Numbered from the stretch's first letter, positions 1-8,579 are shown. The stretch: DNA of 64,000 bases from Parageobacillus sp. KH3-4 (GCF_022846435.1 NZ_AP025627.1:2266001-2330000); one strand, 5' to 3'. Notes: generated by a model not told the origin, from the sequence alone. Program-made: numbers and translations.

Positions 1-1303
1 TTTCAATCGGAGAAACCCAAATTCCCCCGACTTTCAGCATATCGTCGGAACGCCCGCAATACCAATAATATCCTTCTTCATCTTTATAGTATTTATCACC
101 GATATGCAGCCATTCTCCGACAAATTTTTTCTTATTCTGTTCATGAAGATTCCAGTATCCGTGGGCAACACAATCCCCGCGAACCACCAAATCACCCACT
201 TCATTCGGAGGTAACTCTGTCCCTTGTTTATCAATAATTTTTACGTCAAATCCCGGAACGACTTTTCCTGAGCTTCCTTCTTTCACATCACCAATGCGGT
301 TCGATATAAAAATATGAAGAGCTTCTGTTGAACCGATTCCATCTAAAATATCTATATTGTACAACTCCTTCCACTTCCGATAAAACGCTGGAGGAAGGGC
401 TTCACCAGCAGAAACGCAAACTCGCAGTGAGCTGAGATCAAAGCGTTCTCCCGTTTTCAGCGCATAGTCAATCATCGCTCCATACAAAGTCGGAACGCCG
501 AAGAAGATGGTTGGTTTATATGTTTCAATCGCTTGAAACATTGTTTCAGGTGATGGACGTTCTTTCACCAGTACAGTAGACGCACCGACGCCTAAAGGAA
601 AATACATGCCTCCGCCAAGACCGTAAGCAAAATAAAGTTTCGATGCGGAAAGACAACGATCCTCTTCCGTGATAAGAAGTACTTGCTTCGCATAAGTGTC
701 TAGCGCATATTCCATATCATGCTGCAAATGGATGACTCCTTTTGGATCACCGGTACTGCCGGAACTAAACAACCAAAACGCTGAATCATCTCTGTTTGTA
801 GGTGCAGCTTCAAGCTCCTTGCTTGAATGATTGAGCAAACGATGAAAATCCAAGACTTGATCCGGTAATTGATGCACGCTTTCATTTATAACGATGATAT
901 GTTCCAAAAATAAAAACCGATCCTTTACATTTTGCATGCTTTCCCAAATATCTTCATGGATAATCAATCCTTTCGCGCGGCTGTTGTTTAAAAAATATTC
1001 ATAATCAGATGGCTGCATCATAGTGTTTACAGGAATTGGAACAGCTCCAATTTTAATTGCACCGAAAAAAGCATAAATGAACTCTGGCGTATCATGGCAA
1101 ACCATTAAAATCCGATCTTCCATTTTGTATCCGAGTTCCCGCAACATATTTCCCGCTTGATTTACTTTTTCTTGCAAATCTTGATAACGTATCAACTGAT
1201 CACGATAATAGATTGCAACTTTCTTTCCCAATCCCCTATTAACATTTTCATCGATAAACAGATCGGCAGCATTGTAAAGCAAACCTAATCCGCGCAGTTC
1301 CAT
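1..1303 (-). CDS. Benzoate-CoA ligase family acyl-CoA synthetase (3' end outside window)
   Basis: Adenylate-forming enzyme expected to activate an aromatic acid to its CoA thioester at the expense of ATP. I translated the reverse strand from the ATG at 1303 (GGTGG upstream) and the frame stays open to the window edge, giving about 434 residues of an expected ~520. The AMP-binding P-loop reads FWLFSSGSTGDPKGVIHLQ near residue 180, and a KLYFAYGLGGGMYFPLG stretch follows; this SSGSTG form is typical of benzoate/4-hydroxybenzoate ligases, not of PaaK-type phenylacetate ligases (SSGTTG). A later DGIGSTEALHIF motif fits the A5 core. It lies downstream of the hydratase and paa genes on the same strand, so it probably feeds aromatic acids into this cluster. 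Whether benzoate or phenylacetate is the substrate cannot be told from sequence. Confidence 0.88.
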   Translation of the reverse strand, partial: MELRGLGLLYNAADLFIDENVNRGLGKKVAIYYRDQLIRYQDLQEKVNQAGNMLRELGYKMEDRILMVCHDTPEFIYAFFGAIKIGAVPIPVNTMMQPSDYEYFLNNSRAKGLIIHEDIWESMQNVKDRFLFLEHIIVINESVHQLPDQVLDFHRLLNHSSKELEAAPTNRDDSAFWLFSSGSTGDPKGVIHLQHDMEYALDTYAKQVLLITEEDRCLSASKLYFAYGLGGGMYFPLGVGASTVLVKERPSPETMFQAIETYKPTIFFGVPTLYGAMIDYALKTGERFDLSSLRVCVSAGEALPPAFYRKWKELYNIDILDGIGSTEALHIFISNRIGDVKEGSSGKVVPGFDVKIIDKQGTELPPNEVGDLVVRGDCVAHGYWNLHEQNKKKFVGEWLHIGDKYYKDEEGYYWYCGRSDDMLKVGGIWVSPIE

Positions 1304-1347
1304 CTTCCACCATCCTACTTTTTATAAATTTAAAAATAATCGACACG

Positions 1348-1383
1348 GAAGCCGCCTGAAATGAATCCATTTCAGAAGGCTTC
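1348..1383 (-). terminator. Possible hairpin terminator after hydratase 1
   Basis: An inverted repeat (arms GAAGCC..CTGAAATG and CATTTCAG..GGCTTC with two small internal mismatches) sits between the hydratase stop and the ligase start. On the minus strand there is no immediate U-run after it, so it may be an attenuator or RNA-processing hairpin and not a full terminator. Confidence 0.4.
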
Positions 1384-1415
1384 TGTGTACAAAACATGAA
1401 ACGACTATTCTTAAG

Positions 1416-2216
1416 TTAAATTCCTTGCCAATTTGGTTTTCGTTTTTCCAAAAATGCACTCAATCCTTCTTTCGCATCTTCCGAACGGAACAATAAGTTT
1501 TGCAGTTCCCCCTCATAGCGGATCGCCACGTTTAACGGCATTTCTTTTCCGTTCATTATCGCAAGTTTGATGTTCGATACCGCATACGTCGCGCTGTTGG
1601 CGATCTTTCTCGCATATTCCAACGTTTTCTCTCTCGTTTCCGCTTGCGGAAACACTTTGTTGACAAGCCCGATCTCCAACGCTTCCTGCGGCGTAATCGT
1701 TTCCCCGGTAATGTTCATATCCAGCGCTCTCGAATAGCCGATTAGACGGGCCAAACGCTGCGTCCCTCCCGTCCCTGCCAGCACGCCAAGGGATACTTCC
1801 GGCAAGCCGATTTTTCCCGCTTCATCCCCCATGAACCGAAGGTCGCAAGCCAATGCCATTTCTAATCCGCCTCCCACGGTATGCCCTTCTAAACAAGCAA
1901 TATACACTTGCGGAGAGCGGGCGATTTTATCCAATGTTTCATTGCAGAACAAACAAAACTGCGTTTTAAAGCGCGGATCTGCCGTTTTTAAAAAGTTGAT
2001 GTCCGCCCCCGCGGAGAAAAACTTCGGAACATCGCTCATGAGCACCACGACTTTAATGTCCGGATCAAAGCGAATGTCATCAATCACCGCGTTGAATTCT
2101 TGATAAAATTCAAGGCTGTAAGCGTTCGTTTTATTGATGTGAAGATGGATCTCGGCAATCCCGTTCTCTTTTACCACCGTTAAGTTTTTCTTTTTTGCAA
2201 TTGTTTCAACTGACAT
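1416..2216 (-). CDS. Enoyl-CoA hydratase/isomerase (copy 1)
   Basis: Crotonase-fold enzyme that hydrates a 2-enoyl-CoA. The 266-residue product has the oxyanion-hole segment FFSAGADI (about residue 68), the GGGLEMALACD segment with the first catalytic Glu, and LPEVSLGVLAGTGGTQRL with the second; both Glu residues argue for a true hydratase. The start at 2216 was preferred because AAAGGAGA lies 8 nt upstream; an ATG two codons earlier sits too close to it. It is almost identical to the gene at 7697-8497; only about five residues of the shared body differ. It follows the decayed hydratase and precedes the CoA ligase. Its exact substrate in the aromatic pathway (PaaF/PaaG-like role) is inference. 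Confidence 0.9.
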   Translation of the reverse strand: MSVETIAKKKNLTVVKENGIAEIHLHINKTNAYSLEFYQEFNAVIDDIRFDPDIKVVVLMSDVPKFFSAGADINFLKTADPRFKTQFCLFCNETLDKIARSPQVYIACLEGHTVGGGLEMALACDLRFMGDEAGKIGLPEVSLGVLAGTGGTQRLARLIGYSRALDMNITGETITPQEALEIGLVNKVFPQAETREKTLEYARKIANSATYAVSNIKLAIMNGKEMPLNVAIRYEGELQNLLFRSEDAKEGLSAFLEKRKPNWQGI

Positions 2217-2236
2217 AAACATTCTCCTTTCAAATT

Positions 2237-2999
2237 TTTAATTCATTGGAATAATCATGTTTGCGCTTTTCTTGAAATGCAGCCAATCCTTCCAATCGGT
2301 CCGGATGGTGAATCGTTTTTTTATAACACTCCCATTCAACTTGAAGTCCTTTTTCGATTTGTGTTTGCTCAAAAAACTACCAACAGCTCGTTTTGCTAGC
2401 CGAACGGAATGCAATAAATTTTCCGCAATAAGCCCGCTATTTTAAGCGCTTTCAATTATGCATGACCACTTTCACAAATTTCTTCCACTAGTCCGATTTC
2501 ATATGCTTTTTTCCATTTAACTTTTCTGCCGTAAAGATCAATTGTTTCGCCTTTCCGGCGCCAACTAATTGAGACAACCTCTGGGTGCCGCCAGCCCCCG
2601 GCACAATTCCCCATGACACTTCCGTCAGACCAATGATCGCATCTTCTTCCATTACCCGGAAATTGCAGGCAAGTGCCAGCTCGCCCCCCTCCTAAAGCCG
2701 TCACTTTAATCGCTGCAATGGTCGGCACCGGCATTGAAGCAATTTCTGCAAATGTTTTGCTCCAAAATATTGACGTATTCTATAACCTCATCTTTGCTCA
2801 TCGTCTACCTTTCCTTTAAATCCTCACCTCCCGTCAAGATGACCGCACTGAGACAAGTATCATCTTTTAATTTGTTTATTGTATCAGCCAAATTTTGCAC
2901 TAAAAATTGCTTAGTGCATTGGCACGTTTCGGATTATTTAAACGAACCATTTCAATGGTGTGCCGAGCTTCAAATATTGCCTCTGATTCAGGCACAGTA
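2237..2999 (-). pseudogene. Degraded enoyl-CoA hydratase paralogue
   Basis: All three reverse frames carry consecutive pieces of one crotonase-family protein. From the 5' side: FEARHTIEMVRLNNPKRANA followed by a stop, then [38 protein letters not shown], pieces resembling the [20 protein letters not shown] core, [34 protein letters not shown] and a C-terminus ending in RLEGLAAFQEKRK. Several frameshifts and stops separate them, so it cannot make a functional enzyme. It lies between paaC and the intact hydratase, where a paaG-like gene would be expected. The sequence is clearly different from the two intact hydratases, so it was a separate paralogue. Confidence 0.85.
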
Positions 3000-3004
3000 A
3001 TCAC

Positions 3005-3649
3005 TCACTTCGTATGAACAAGATGTTCGTTATTTAATTCCTTCCATTGTTCTTTAAATTTCTCCGTTAACTTCACGTCTTTCGGCAAGTATCCTTCCAT
3101 TTGCAATTCTTGTTTTTTTTCAATTTCTGCAAGCCATGCATATGCTTCATCAACAACCCCGTTCAATGATTCTCTAAATCTGTGAGGAACGATCCCTTGA
3201 TCATGGAGAAGCTGTTTAGCCCAATTTTTTGCGTATATAATATGATCTTTCTGTTCTCGAATAAGCTTTTGAACTCTTGAGGCGGCTTTGGAGTGGTTGG
3301 ATTCAAGCGCGGATTGCAATACGATATGAATCGCGGTATTGACAGTGTATAATGCGGCGATGAGCGAAATCCAGTTGTGAACGTTTACAACTCCTCTAAA
3401 TGCTTTTCCTGTTTGCCTGAGAATATCAGCTTTTTTTCCTTTCACTCCTCTTAAGTCAAAGCACCAATTGTACAATAGCCTTGCATGGCCTAATTCTCCT
3501 TGTGCCATGGCAACAGCAGCCAATGTTGCTTCCAAATTCGGTCCACTCACACCGATTTCCACCAAACGGTCGCCAAGTACATATTTGTTATCAGCAATGG
3601 TTTCCAGTAACTCGATAAAGGAATGCACACCTAACTTCATTTTGCTCAT
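3005..3649 (-). CDS. paaC: 1,2-phenylacetyl-CoA epoxidase subunit PaaC
   Basis: Structural ferritin-like subunit that pairs with PaaA in the ring-epoxidising complex acting on phenylacetyl-CoA in the cytoplasm. The 214-residue product shows the PaaA/PaaC-family pattern with ATLAAVAMAQGELGHARLLY near residue 42 and a long helical C-terminus. It is somewhat shorter than enterobacterial PaaC (about 250). Its ATG overlaps the paaB stop (ATGA, 3646-3649), so translation is probably coupled. It is the last intact paa gene of the operon; the next sequence is a decayed hydratase. No paaE reductase gene follows. Confidence 0.93.
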   Translation of the reverse strand: MSKMKLGVHSFIELLETIADNKYVLGDRLVEIGVSGPNLEATLAAVAMAQGELGHARLLYNWCFDLRGVKGKKADILRQTGKAFRGVVNVHNWISLIAALYTVNTAIHIVLQSALESNHSKAASRVQKLIREQKDHIIYAKNWAKQLLHDQGIVPHRFRESLNGVVDEAYAWLAEIEKKQELQMEGYLPKDVKLTEKFKEQWKELNNEHLVHTK

Positions 3650-3885
3650 AATAATCTATCTCCTTTTTCGGCAAATAACCATTCTGGTTTTCTTACCCAC
3701 ACTAACTGTTCTCTGTCGACGACAACCATCTCCGACCAATCTTCTTCATCGTAAGTAAAAGAGGCATATATTTTCGCCAGTTCTTTATTTTCCGCTTCTA
3801 CGGTGCCGATGTACATTAAATGATCTCCCCTCTTGGCGCGGGCAAAAACATCAAAGATAGACCTTTGTTCTTTTTCGATGATCAT
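3646..3885 (-). CDS. paaB: 1,2-phenylacetyl-CoA epoxidase subunit PaaB
   Basis: Small bridging subunit of the phenylacetyl-CoA epoxidase. The 79-residue protein beginning MIIEKEQRSIFDVFARAKRG matches PaaB, including the FDVFxRxxRGxxHxHxG-like start (here RGDHLMYIGTVEA) and an E(W/L)-rich C-terminus. I chose the ATG at 3885, which overlaps the paaD TGA as ATGA; the longer frame would require an upstream TTG inside paaD. A GGGGGG run about 10 nt upstream serves as ribosome site. Both ends overlap neighbouring paa genes, indicating a tightly coupled paaA-paaD-paaB-paaC order. Confidence 0.93.
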   Translation of the reverse strand: MIIEKEQRSIFDVFARAKRGDHLMYIGTVEAENKELAKIYASFTYDEEDWSEMVVVDREQLVWVRKPEWLFAEKGDRLL

Positions 3886-4208
3886 CTTGCGCTTACCCCC
3901 CAATATCTCAATTTTTCCCGTCCTTCAGGGCTTAATCGGTCAACCGTCCAAGGAGGATCCCAAACAACACGGATGTTGACAGTTTTTATTTCCTCTTCTT
4001 CTAGCAGCCTTTTTTTGATATCGCTTTCAATCCATTCCATACAGGCGCAGGAAACAGCAGTATATGTCATCGTAATGTCGATTTCGCCGCCGTTCTTTTT
4101 AATATCATAAATCAAGCCCATATCCACGATGCTAATTGGAAATTCAGGATCCATCACTTCCTTGAGCGCTTCCCAATATTTCTGCATGTCCGTGCTTACC
4201 TTTTCCAT
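3882..4208 (-). CDS. paaD: PaaD, MIP18/DUF59 domain only
   Basis: PaaD is needed for maturation of the epoxidase and belongs to the MIP18/SufT-like family of Fe-S-associated proteins. This 108-residue version spans only the N-terminal domain: MDPEFPISIVDMGLIYDI, a Cys-x-Cys (SCACME) where others have a conserved Cys, and VVWDPPWTVDRLSPEGREKL near the end. Enterobacterial PaaD is about 165 residues and continues into a zinc ribbon; here the protein stops at YWGVSAR, just before that domain. A matching free-standing zinc ribbon is encoded at 9723-9893. The ATG at 4208 has AGAGGTGG upstream and overlaps the paaA stop (TGATG). Confidence 0.9.
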   Translation of the reverse strand: MEKVSTDMQKYWEALKEVMDPEFPISIVDMGLIYDIKKNGGEIDITMTYTAVSCACMEWIESDIKKRLLEEEEIKTVNIRVVWDPPWTVDRLSPEGREKLRYWGVSAR

Positions 4209-5143
4209 CACACCACCTCTTTTCTTAACTGTTCTAATTCTTTTACTCCTCTTTGCACTCTTTCAACAAATTGTTTATTTTTTGGTCCCCGCTGTTTGAA
4301 GCGTTTAATCACATTTTCCCATGTATCGGGCTGATCAAATAGCCATTTTTTGTTTACAGGGTCAAATTTGCAAGGAAACGGTACATCAAGTACATATTTT
4401 TGCTGCTGTTCATCATAATGGGCCGGTACTTTCACGCCGATCGATTCACAGAAAGGCACAGCCGTCGACAGCCATTTTTGGCGAAGTTCATCATTCGTTC
4501 TTCCTTTCAAGCGATATTCAAGCTGCGTCGAGCGGCTTTTCAAACGATCCTCAACCCCAAAGAACTCCAGCGCCATTAAAAACATCCAGTCGACAGCTTT
4601 TTGCACTTCCTCACGCAATTTGGGATCTTGCATCGCTGTTCTCATGATGATTTCACCATTTCGCAGATGGAACAATTCTTCTTTATCCACTTTTACTAAC
4701 GCCCGTTTCCACGGACCATATGAAGTATGTTCAAAAGCGTCTCCAAGCAGCGTATACCCAGCCCGGTCGAAGAAGGCATTGAACACGCCAAATTCAATCC
4801 AATTGGAAAGTTCAAAGTCAAAAGCATACGGATTTTTCCAACGGTGCGGCTCTCTATTATACAGCAAATCGTCCACATCTTCGCCTAAATCTTTTAACAA
4901 ACGATAAGCGATATGGGCATGGCCAATTTCGTCCTGCATAATCGCTAATGCAGTAATTTTGCTGTTCAATGTAGGGGCTTGATCATAAACCGTTAGTAAA
5001 GGAGGGATGCTTAACAATTCTGTATCTCCAACAATGATTAACGTTTGTTTTAGTGCGTTCAAATATTCCTCATTCATGTCTTCCAGCCCTTCAACGATAA
5101 ACCCGTTTTGAATCTTTTCTTTTAAAAGAGCTGTCTTATCCAT
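4208..5143 (-). CDS. paaA: 1,2-phenylacetyl-CoA epoxidase catalytic subunit PaaA
   Basis: Catalytic diiron subunit that epoxidises the aromatic ring of phenylacetyl-CoA. The 311-residue product carries ferritin-like carboxylate-histidine pairs: MQDEIGHAHIAYRLL near residue 69 (ExxH), and VDKEELFHLRNGEIIMR near 151 (ExxH), with a further helix containing WMFLMALEFFG. Length matches the family (about 310). The start has GAGAGGTG 6 nt upstream and the gene is the first of the operon, directly behind a promoter with a 10-bp inverted repeat (5158-5197). Overlap with paaD signals coupled translation. Oxygen-dependent activity also needs a reductase (PaaE), not found in this window. Confidence 0.95.
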   Translation of the reverse strand: MDKTALLKEKIQNGFIVEGLEDMNEEYLNALKQTLIIVGDTELLSIPPLLTVYDQAPTLNSKITALAIMQDEIGHAHIAYRLLKDLGEDVDDLLYNREPHRWKNPYAFDFELSNWIEFGVFNAFFDRAGYTLLGDAFEHTSYGPWKRALVKVDKEELFHLRNGEIIMRTAMQDPKLREEVQKAVDWMFLMALEFFGVEDRLKSRSTQLEYRLKGRTNDELRQKWLSTAVPFCESIGVKVPAHYDEQQQKYVLDVPFPCKFDPVNKKWLFDQPDTWENVIKRFKQRGPKNKQFVERVQRGVKELEQLRKEVV

Positions 5144-5156
5144 TTTTTCACCTCTC

Positions 5157-5223
5157 TATATTATGTTTTTTTATTTATCGTCTATTTAACATAATATTAA
5201 TCCATTCGAAATAATTTTGTCAA
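5157..5223 (-). promoter_or_regulatory. paaA promoter with inverted-repeat operator (site A)
   Basis: Reading the minus strand: TTGACA (5223-5218), then a TAATAT -10 candidate after 18 nt. The -10 overlaps one arm of a perfect 10-bp inverted repeat, ATATTATGTT (5158-5167) and AACATAATAT (5188-5197), separated by exactly 20 nt with core ATCGTCTA. The same arrangement recurs at 9915 and, less perfectly, at 8517. Binding between promoter and start codon would block transcription. PaaX is the obvious candidate because its gene is next door, but this is inference. Confidence 0.75.
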
Positions 5224-5570
5224 CGAAAAATAAGAAAATTTATTTTTATCATTATTTTCTAAAAATTGCCTAGAAATATAAAGAACTTCAAATGATTCAC
5301 TAAAGTTAAAAAATATCAGCAGCATCTTCAATAATATTACACTTATAAAACGGTCGTATAATTTACATACAATAAATAAGTATAGAAATTATCGCTACAC
5401 TCCCGAAAAAATCTAACGATATGTATGTGAATTTTTGACGCTTGACTTATGCGTTTTGTACACCGCATTAATTCGCAAGAATCCCTAGATCACTGGTTAT
5501 GTACGCAATATTATGCATAAGTCCGTCCACCTTGGAAAGAGCCAACAGTAGCACAAGTTTGCTGAAAGCA
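5224..5570. other. Gene-free interval between paaA promoter and MBL/paaX unit
   Basis: AT-rich stretch with no open frame that resembles a protein and no recognised RNA element. The part 5440-5560 is less AT-rich and could be relic sequence, but I could not assign it. Confidence 0.5.
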
Positions 5571-5623
5571 AAAGCCAATGAAAAGAGCACAAAGCTTAAG
5601 CTATGCGCCCTTTTCATTGGCTT
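5571..5623 (-). terminator. Hairpin at the end of the MBL gene
   Basis: A perfect 14-bp inverted repeat (AAGCCAATGAAAAG against CTTTTCATTGGCTT) encloses a loop containing the small palindrome AGCTTAAGCT. It overlaps the stop codon of the MBL gene. The stem is strong but the U-run is weak, so it may act mainly as an mRNA 3'-end stabiliser. Confidence 0.55.
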
Positions 5624-6587
5624 GTTGATAAAATACAATTCCGTTTCGTTCCATTTTGATTAATTGACCGATAGACACAAGATATTCCAAATGAGCCAAT
5701 GTTTCAGCAATGGCAAACCGCCATTGATGGGGAGACAGCTCTTTATGCCGAAACACTTTACTGGCAATTTCATAAGCAGTTTGACCGTCTTTTGCAAGCG
5801 AAAACATTTGATTCAGCCTTTTTTCATGGTGTCGGCGAATTTCTGAAATTCTTTTTTGAAGTTGATGAATAACTGCTCCATGAGCTGGAAGGGCCAATTG
5901 GATGTCCAACTCATCTATTTTGCTTAATGATGAAAAATAATTTTTAAGGGGATTAGGGCTGCATCCCGGCCATAAACTAATGTTTGGCGTAATTTTATCT
6001 AGCACATGATCGGCAGCAAGAAGCAATTGCTGTTCTGGCTGATAAAAATTTACAAGTCCGTCACTATGCCCTGGTACCGGAATAACTCTCCAGGATTTCC
6101 CGCCCAACGTTACCTCTTTTTCCTCTAAAACAGTAAGAGAAGGAAGGGGCGTTACATGTTTGGATAGTTTCTTCATATTTTCTTCAATTTGAATAGCTAG
6201 GATGTCTGGGACGCCATTTTGTCTGCAAACAGCACCGACCAGGCTAGCCTGCCGGCTGTTTTGTCCCCAAACACGCTCAACCATTAAATAGTCTTCTTTG
6301 CTGATAAATGTTCTTGCTCCCGTTAATTCCTGCATCCATCCAGCCAAACCAAAATGATCGGGATGAAAATGCGTTAAATAGATAGAACGGACATGTTTCG
6401 GATTCACGCTTAATTGTTTAAACACTTGTTTCCACGCATCTACCGCATCAGGATAATGAAACCCCACATCCACTAAATTCCACCCATCCACTTCTTGAAA
6501 CAAATAACAATAAACATATTTCATTGGAAATGGCACCGGGATGGGAATACGAAATAGATTTTCTTCAATTTGCTCAATATTTAACAT
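5601..6587 (-). CDS. MBL-fold metallo-hydrolase with C-terminal winged helix
   Basis: Metallo-beta-lactamase-fold hydrolase of 328 residues. The metal-binding signature is THFHPDHFGLAGWM near residue 73, with further ligands at VPGHSDGLV and in AADHVLD; ALPAHGAVIHQ supplies the last His. The C-terminal ~80 residues (from RRHHEKRLNQMFSLA) look like the winged-helix extension of thioesterase-like MBL proteins. AGGTGG precedes the ATG. It begins 19 nt after the paaX stop, so paaX and this gene form one transcript. A thioesterase that rescues CoA from dead-end aromatic CoA esters (a PaaI/PaaY-type housekeeping role) would fit, but this is inference. Confidence 0.82.
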   Translation of the reverse strand: MLNIEQIEENLFRIPIPVPFPMKYVYCYLFQEVDGWNLVDVGFHYPDAVDAWKQVFKQLSVNPKHVRSIYLTHFHPDHFGLAGWMQELTGARTFISKEDYLMVERVWGQNSRQASLVGAVCRQNGVPDILAIQIEENMKKLSKHVTPLPSLTVLEEKEVTLGGKSWRVIPVPGHSDGLVNFYQPEQQLLLAADHVLDKITPNISLWPGCSPNPLKNYFSSLSKIDELDIQLALPAHGAVIHQLQKRISEIRRHHEKRLNQMFSLAKDGQTAYEIASKVFRHKELSPHQWRFAIAETLAHLEYLVSIGQLIKMERNGIVFYQQANEKGA

Positions 6588-6606
6588 AAAAATCCACCTA
6601 CTTAGT

Positions 6607-7482
6607 TTAAATAATGTCCATAAAAGGATTTATCGCCTTGTCCCGATTAGCAATGAATTCACAATCGGGCGCTTTTTCAAATAATGTCTCAAAATATCTT
6701 ATGGCAGGCACGGATAAAAGCTGGTGAACATTGAAAAAGAGTTCTCTTGCTCTTGTTCCGCTCCAATCAGGTGGCAAAAGATCGTTTGGAAAACTTGGAT
6801 CAATAAAGAAAAATTTACGATATTCATGAACAAGCTTCGTTCTTTCAATAAAACATTCCTTGTCAGTCAATTCGTTGTTCCACGCGCGCTCTTTGAAATC
6901 ATCAAATTTTTTTTGATATTTTTCTATGAAAATATCATATTCTTTCGCAATTTCATCGAAATTCCAGCCTCTTTGAATCAATTCTTGATTATCATGGGAA
7001 ACAATTGAGCTTGAAGTAAAAAGAATGACATATGGTTCCAAGTGATAGTCTTTAATGAATTCCATCACTTGTTGTTCCACAGGATTCGGGCTTGCCCATG
7101 TACCATGGGAAATCAAACCAAATCCCATTAAGCTTAACTCCTTTCGAATCTGGCTGCGAAGCTCCCTTTTTTCTTCGGGGACCGAGTATGTTAAAATTCG
7201 CCAGTAGCCGTCCCATTTGTAGTTTCTCATCGAATAGACGCGGGTAAATCCGTCCATCATCGTTCTCTTCCCTTTGCTTGTCAGAGAATAATAACTGTTA
7301 TGGCCAATTTTTCTAACTTTGAAAAAATCTTGCTGCACCATTCTTAAAGCGGCTCCCCGAATGGAAGATTCGGAAATGCCAAAATGGGACATCATATTAA
7401 TTAAACTTCCGATCCACACCTCGTTGCCGTAATGTTGAATATACTCACCGAATAAGGTAAACATTAAAGCCCTTGGCTTCAT
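6607..7482 (-). CDS. paaX: Phenylacetate-responsive transcriptional repressor PaaX
   Basis: GntR-like winged-helix repressor that in enterobacteria binds phenylacetyl-CoA as inducer and shuts off paa promoters. The 291-residue product starts with the family hallmark RALMFTLFGEYIQHYGNEVW, followed by the helix-turn-helix HFGISESSIRGAALRMVQQDF, then the PaaX central domain (RILTYSVPEEKRELRSQIRK, SHGTWASPNP) and the LPPDWSGTRARELF C-terminal motif. Length is close to the usual ~300. It is transcribed with the downstream MBL gene and lies between the paa operon and hydratase copy 2, both of which carry the candidate operator. No such repeat is visible before paaX itself. Confidence 0.93.
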   Translation of the reverse strand: MKPRALMFTLFGEYIQHYGNEVWIGSLINMMSHFGISESSIRGAALRMVQQDFFKVRKIGHNSYYSLTSKGKRTMMDGFTRVYSMRNYKWDGYWRILTYSVPEEKRELRSQIRKELSLMGFGLISHGTWASPNPVEQQVMEFIKDYHLEPYVILFTSSSIVSHDNQELIQRGWNFDEIAKEYDIFIEKYQKKFDDFKERAWNNELTDKECFIERTKLVHEYRKFFFIDPSFPNDLLPPDWSGTRARELFFNVHQLLSVPAIRYFETLFEKAPDCEFIANRDKAINPFMDII

Positions 7483-7653
7483 AGCTACTCACACCCGTCT
7501 TTTCTTGAATTTTCCCTCTTTTTTTACTATTTTTATTATGCTTGATGAAATTTCGTTTTTACAAGTTGTTTCTTATAAAAACTTGCCGACTGGCCAATTT
7601 TTTGCTGACGCTGTTTTATTTACCTTAAAAGCTGAAATTATTGTCATTCTACG

Positions 7654-7688
7654 AAAAAACATATCGGTCAAAGCGACCGATATGTTTT
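7654..7688 (-). terminator. Rho-independent terminator of hydratase 2
   Basis: A 12-bp perfect stem (AACATATCGGTC / GACCGATATGTT) with a 5-nt loop is followed on the minus strand by six T residues. It lies just beyond the stop codon at 7697 and closes the hydratase transcription unit. Confidence 0.9.
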
Positions 7689-7696
7689 CACATTGA

Positions 7697-8497
7697 TTAG
7701 ATTCCTTGCCAATTTGGTTTTCGTTTTTCCAAAAATGCACTCAATCCTTCTTTCGCATCTTCCGAACGGAACAATAAGTTTTGCAGTTCCCCCTCATAGC
7801 GGATCGCCACGTTTAACGGCATGTCTTTTCCGTTCATTATCGCAAGTTTGATGTTCGATACCGCATACGTCGCGCTGTTGGCGATCTTTCTCGCATACTC
7901 CAACGTTTTTTCTCTCGTTTCCGCTTGCGGAAACACTTTGTTGACAAGCCCGATCTCCAACGCTTCCTGCGGCGTAATCGTTTCCCCGGTAATGTTCATA
8001 TCCAGCGCTCTCGAATAGCCGATTAGACGGGCCAAACGCTGCGTCCCTCCCGTCCCTGCCAGCACGCCAAGGGATACTTCCGGCAAGCCGATTTTTCCCG
8101 CTTCATCCCCCATGAACCGAAGGTCGCAAGCCAATGCCATTTCTAATCCGCCTCCCACGGTATGCCCTTCTAAACAAGCAATATACACTTGCGGAGAGCG
8201 GGCGATTTTATCCAATGTTTCATTGCAGAACAAACAAAACTGCGTTTTAAAGTGCGGATCTGCCGCTTTTAAAAAGTTGATGTCCGCCCCCACGGAGAAA
8301 AACTTCGGAACATCGCTCATGAGCACCACGACTTTAATGTCCGGATCAAAGCGAATGTCATCAATCACCGCGTTGAATTCTTGATAAAATTCAAGGCTGT
8401 AAGCGTTCGTTTTATTGATGTGAAGATGGATCTCGGCAATCCCGTTCTCTTTTATCACCGTTAAGTTTTTCTTTTCCACTGCCACCGCTTCTGGCAT
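7697..8497 (-). CDS. Enoyl-CoA hydratase/isomerase (copy 2)
   Basis: Near-duplicate of the hydratase at 1416-2216, also 266 residues, with the same two catalytic Glu segments (GGGLEMALACD, LPEVSLGVLAG). The first ~12 codons differ (MPEAVAVEKKN against MSVETIAKKKN), then the proteins match except for about five substitutions. One of these falls in the oxyanion-hole loop, FFSVGADI instead of FFSAGADI; the hydrogen bond is donated by the backbone, so activity may survive. It has its own promoter with a copy of the putative PaaX operator and its own terminator, so it is an independent unit within the aromatic-acid regulon. Confidence 0.9.
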   Translation of the reverse strand: MPEAVAVEKKNLTVIKENGIAEIHLHINKTNAYSLEFYQEFNAVIDDIRFDPDIKVVVLMSDVPKFFSVGADINFLKAADPHFKTQFCLFCNETLDKIARSPQVYIACLEGHTVGGGLEMALACDLRFMGDEAGKIGLPEVSLGVLAGTGGTQRLARLIGYSRALDMNITGETITPQEALEIGLVNKVFPQAETREKTLEYARKIANSATYAVSNIKLAIMNGKDMPLNVAIRYEGELQNLLFRSEDAKEGLSAFLEKRKPNWQGI

Positions 8498-8516
8498 AAA
8501 AATTCCTTCTTAAATT

Positions 8517-8579
8517 TTATGTTTTAAAAACTTTCGTCTACTAAATATAATATAATTAATTTTCTGATATTTTACAATA
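8517..8579 (-). promoter_or_regulatory. Hydratase-2 promoter with operator-like repeat (site C)
   Basis: TTATGTT (8517-8523) and AATATAA (8544-8550; one mismatch from AACATAA) are separated by 20 nt containing TTCGTCTA, matching the paaA site in spacing, core and orientation. The -35 region is poorer (TTGTAA-like near 8577-8572). An additional ATAATATTATGTT half with an ATCGTCTA core in the opposite orientation is present at 8582-8610. Confidence 0.6.

Noticed and set aside
1831-2103. Plus-strand frame opposite hydratase 1 (and its copy at 8112-8384)
   Set aside because: Antisense shadow of a well-conserved enzyme; duplicated only because the hydratase is duplicated.
3646-3903. Longer PaaB beginning at a TTG inside paaD
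   Set aside because: The ATG overlapping the paaD stop gives the normal PaaB N-terminus and fits the operon pattern.
5440-5560. Possible mobile-element end between paaA and the MBL gene
   Set aside because: No terminal repeat, target duplication or coding trace could be shown.
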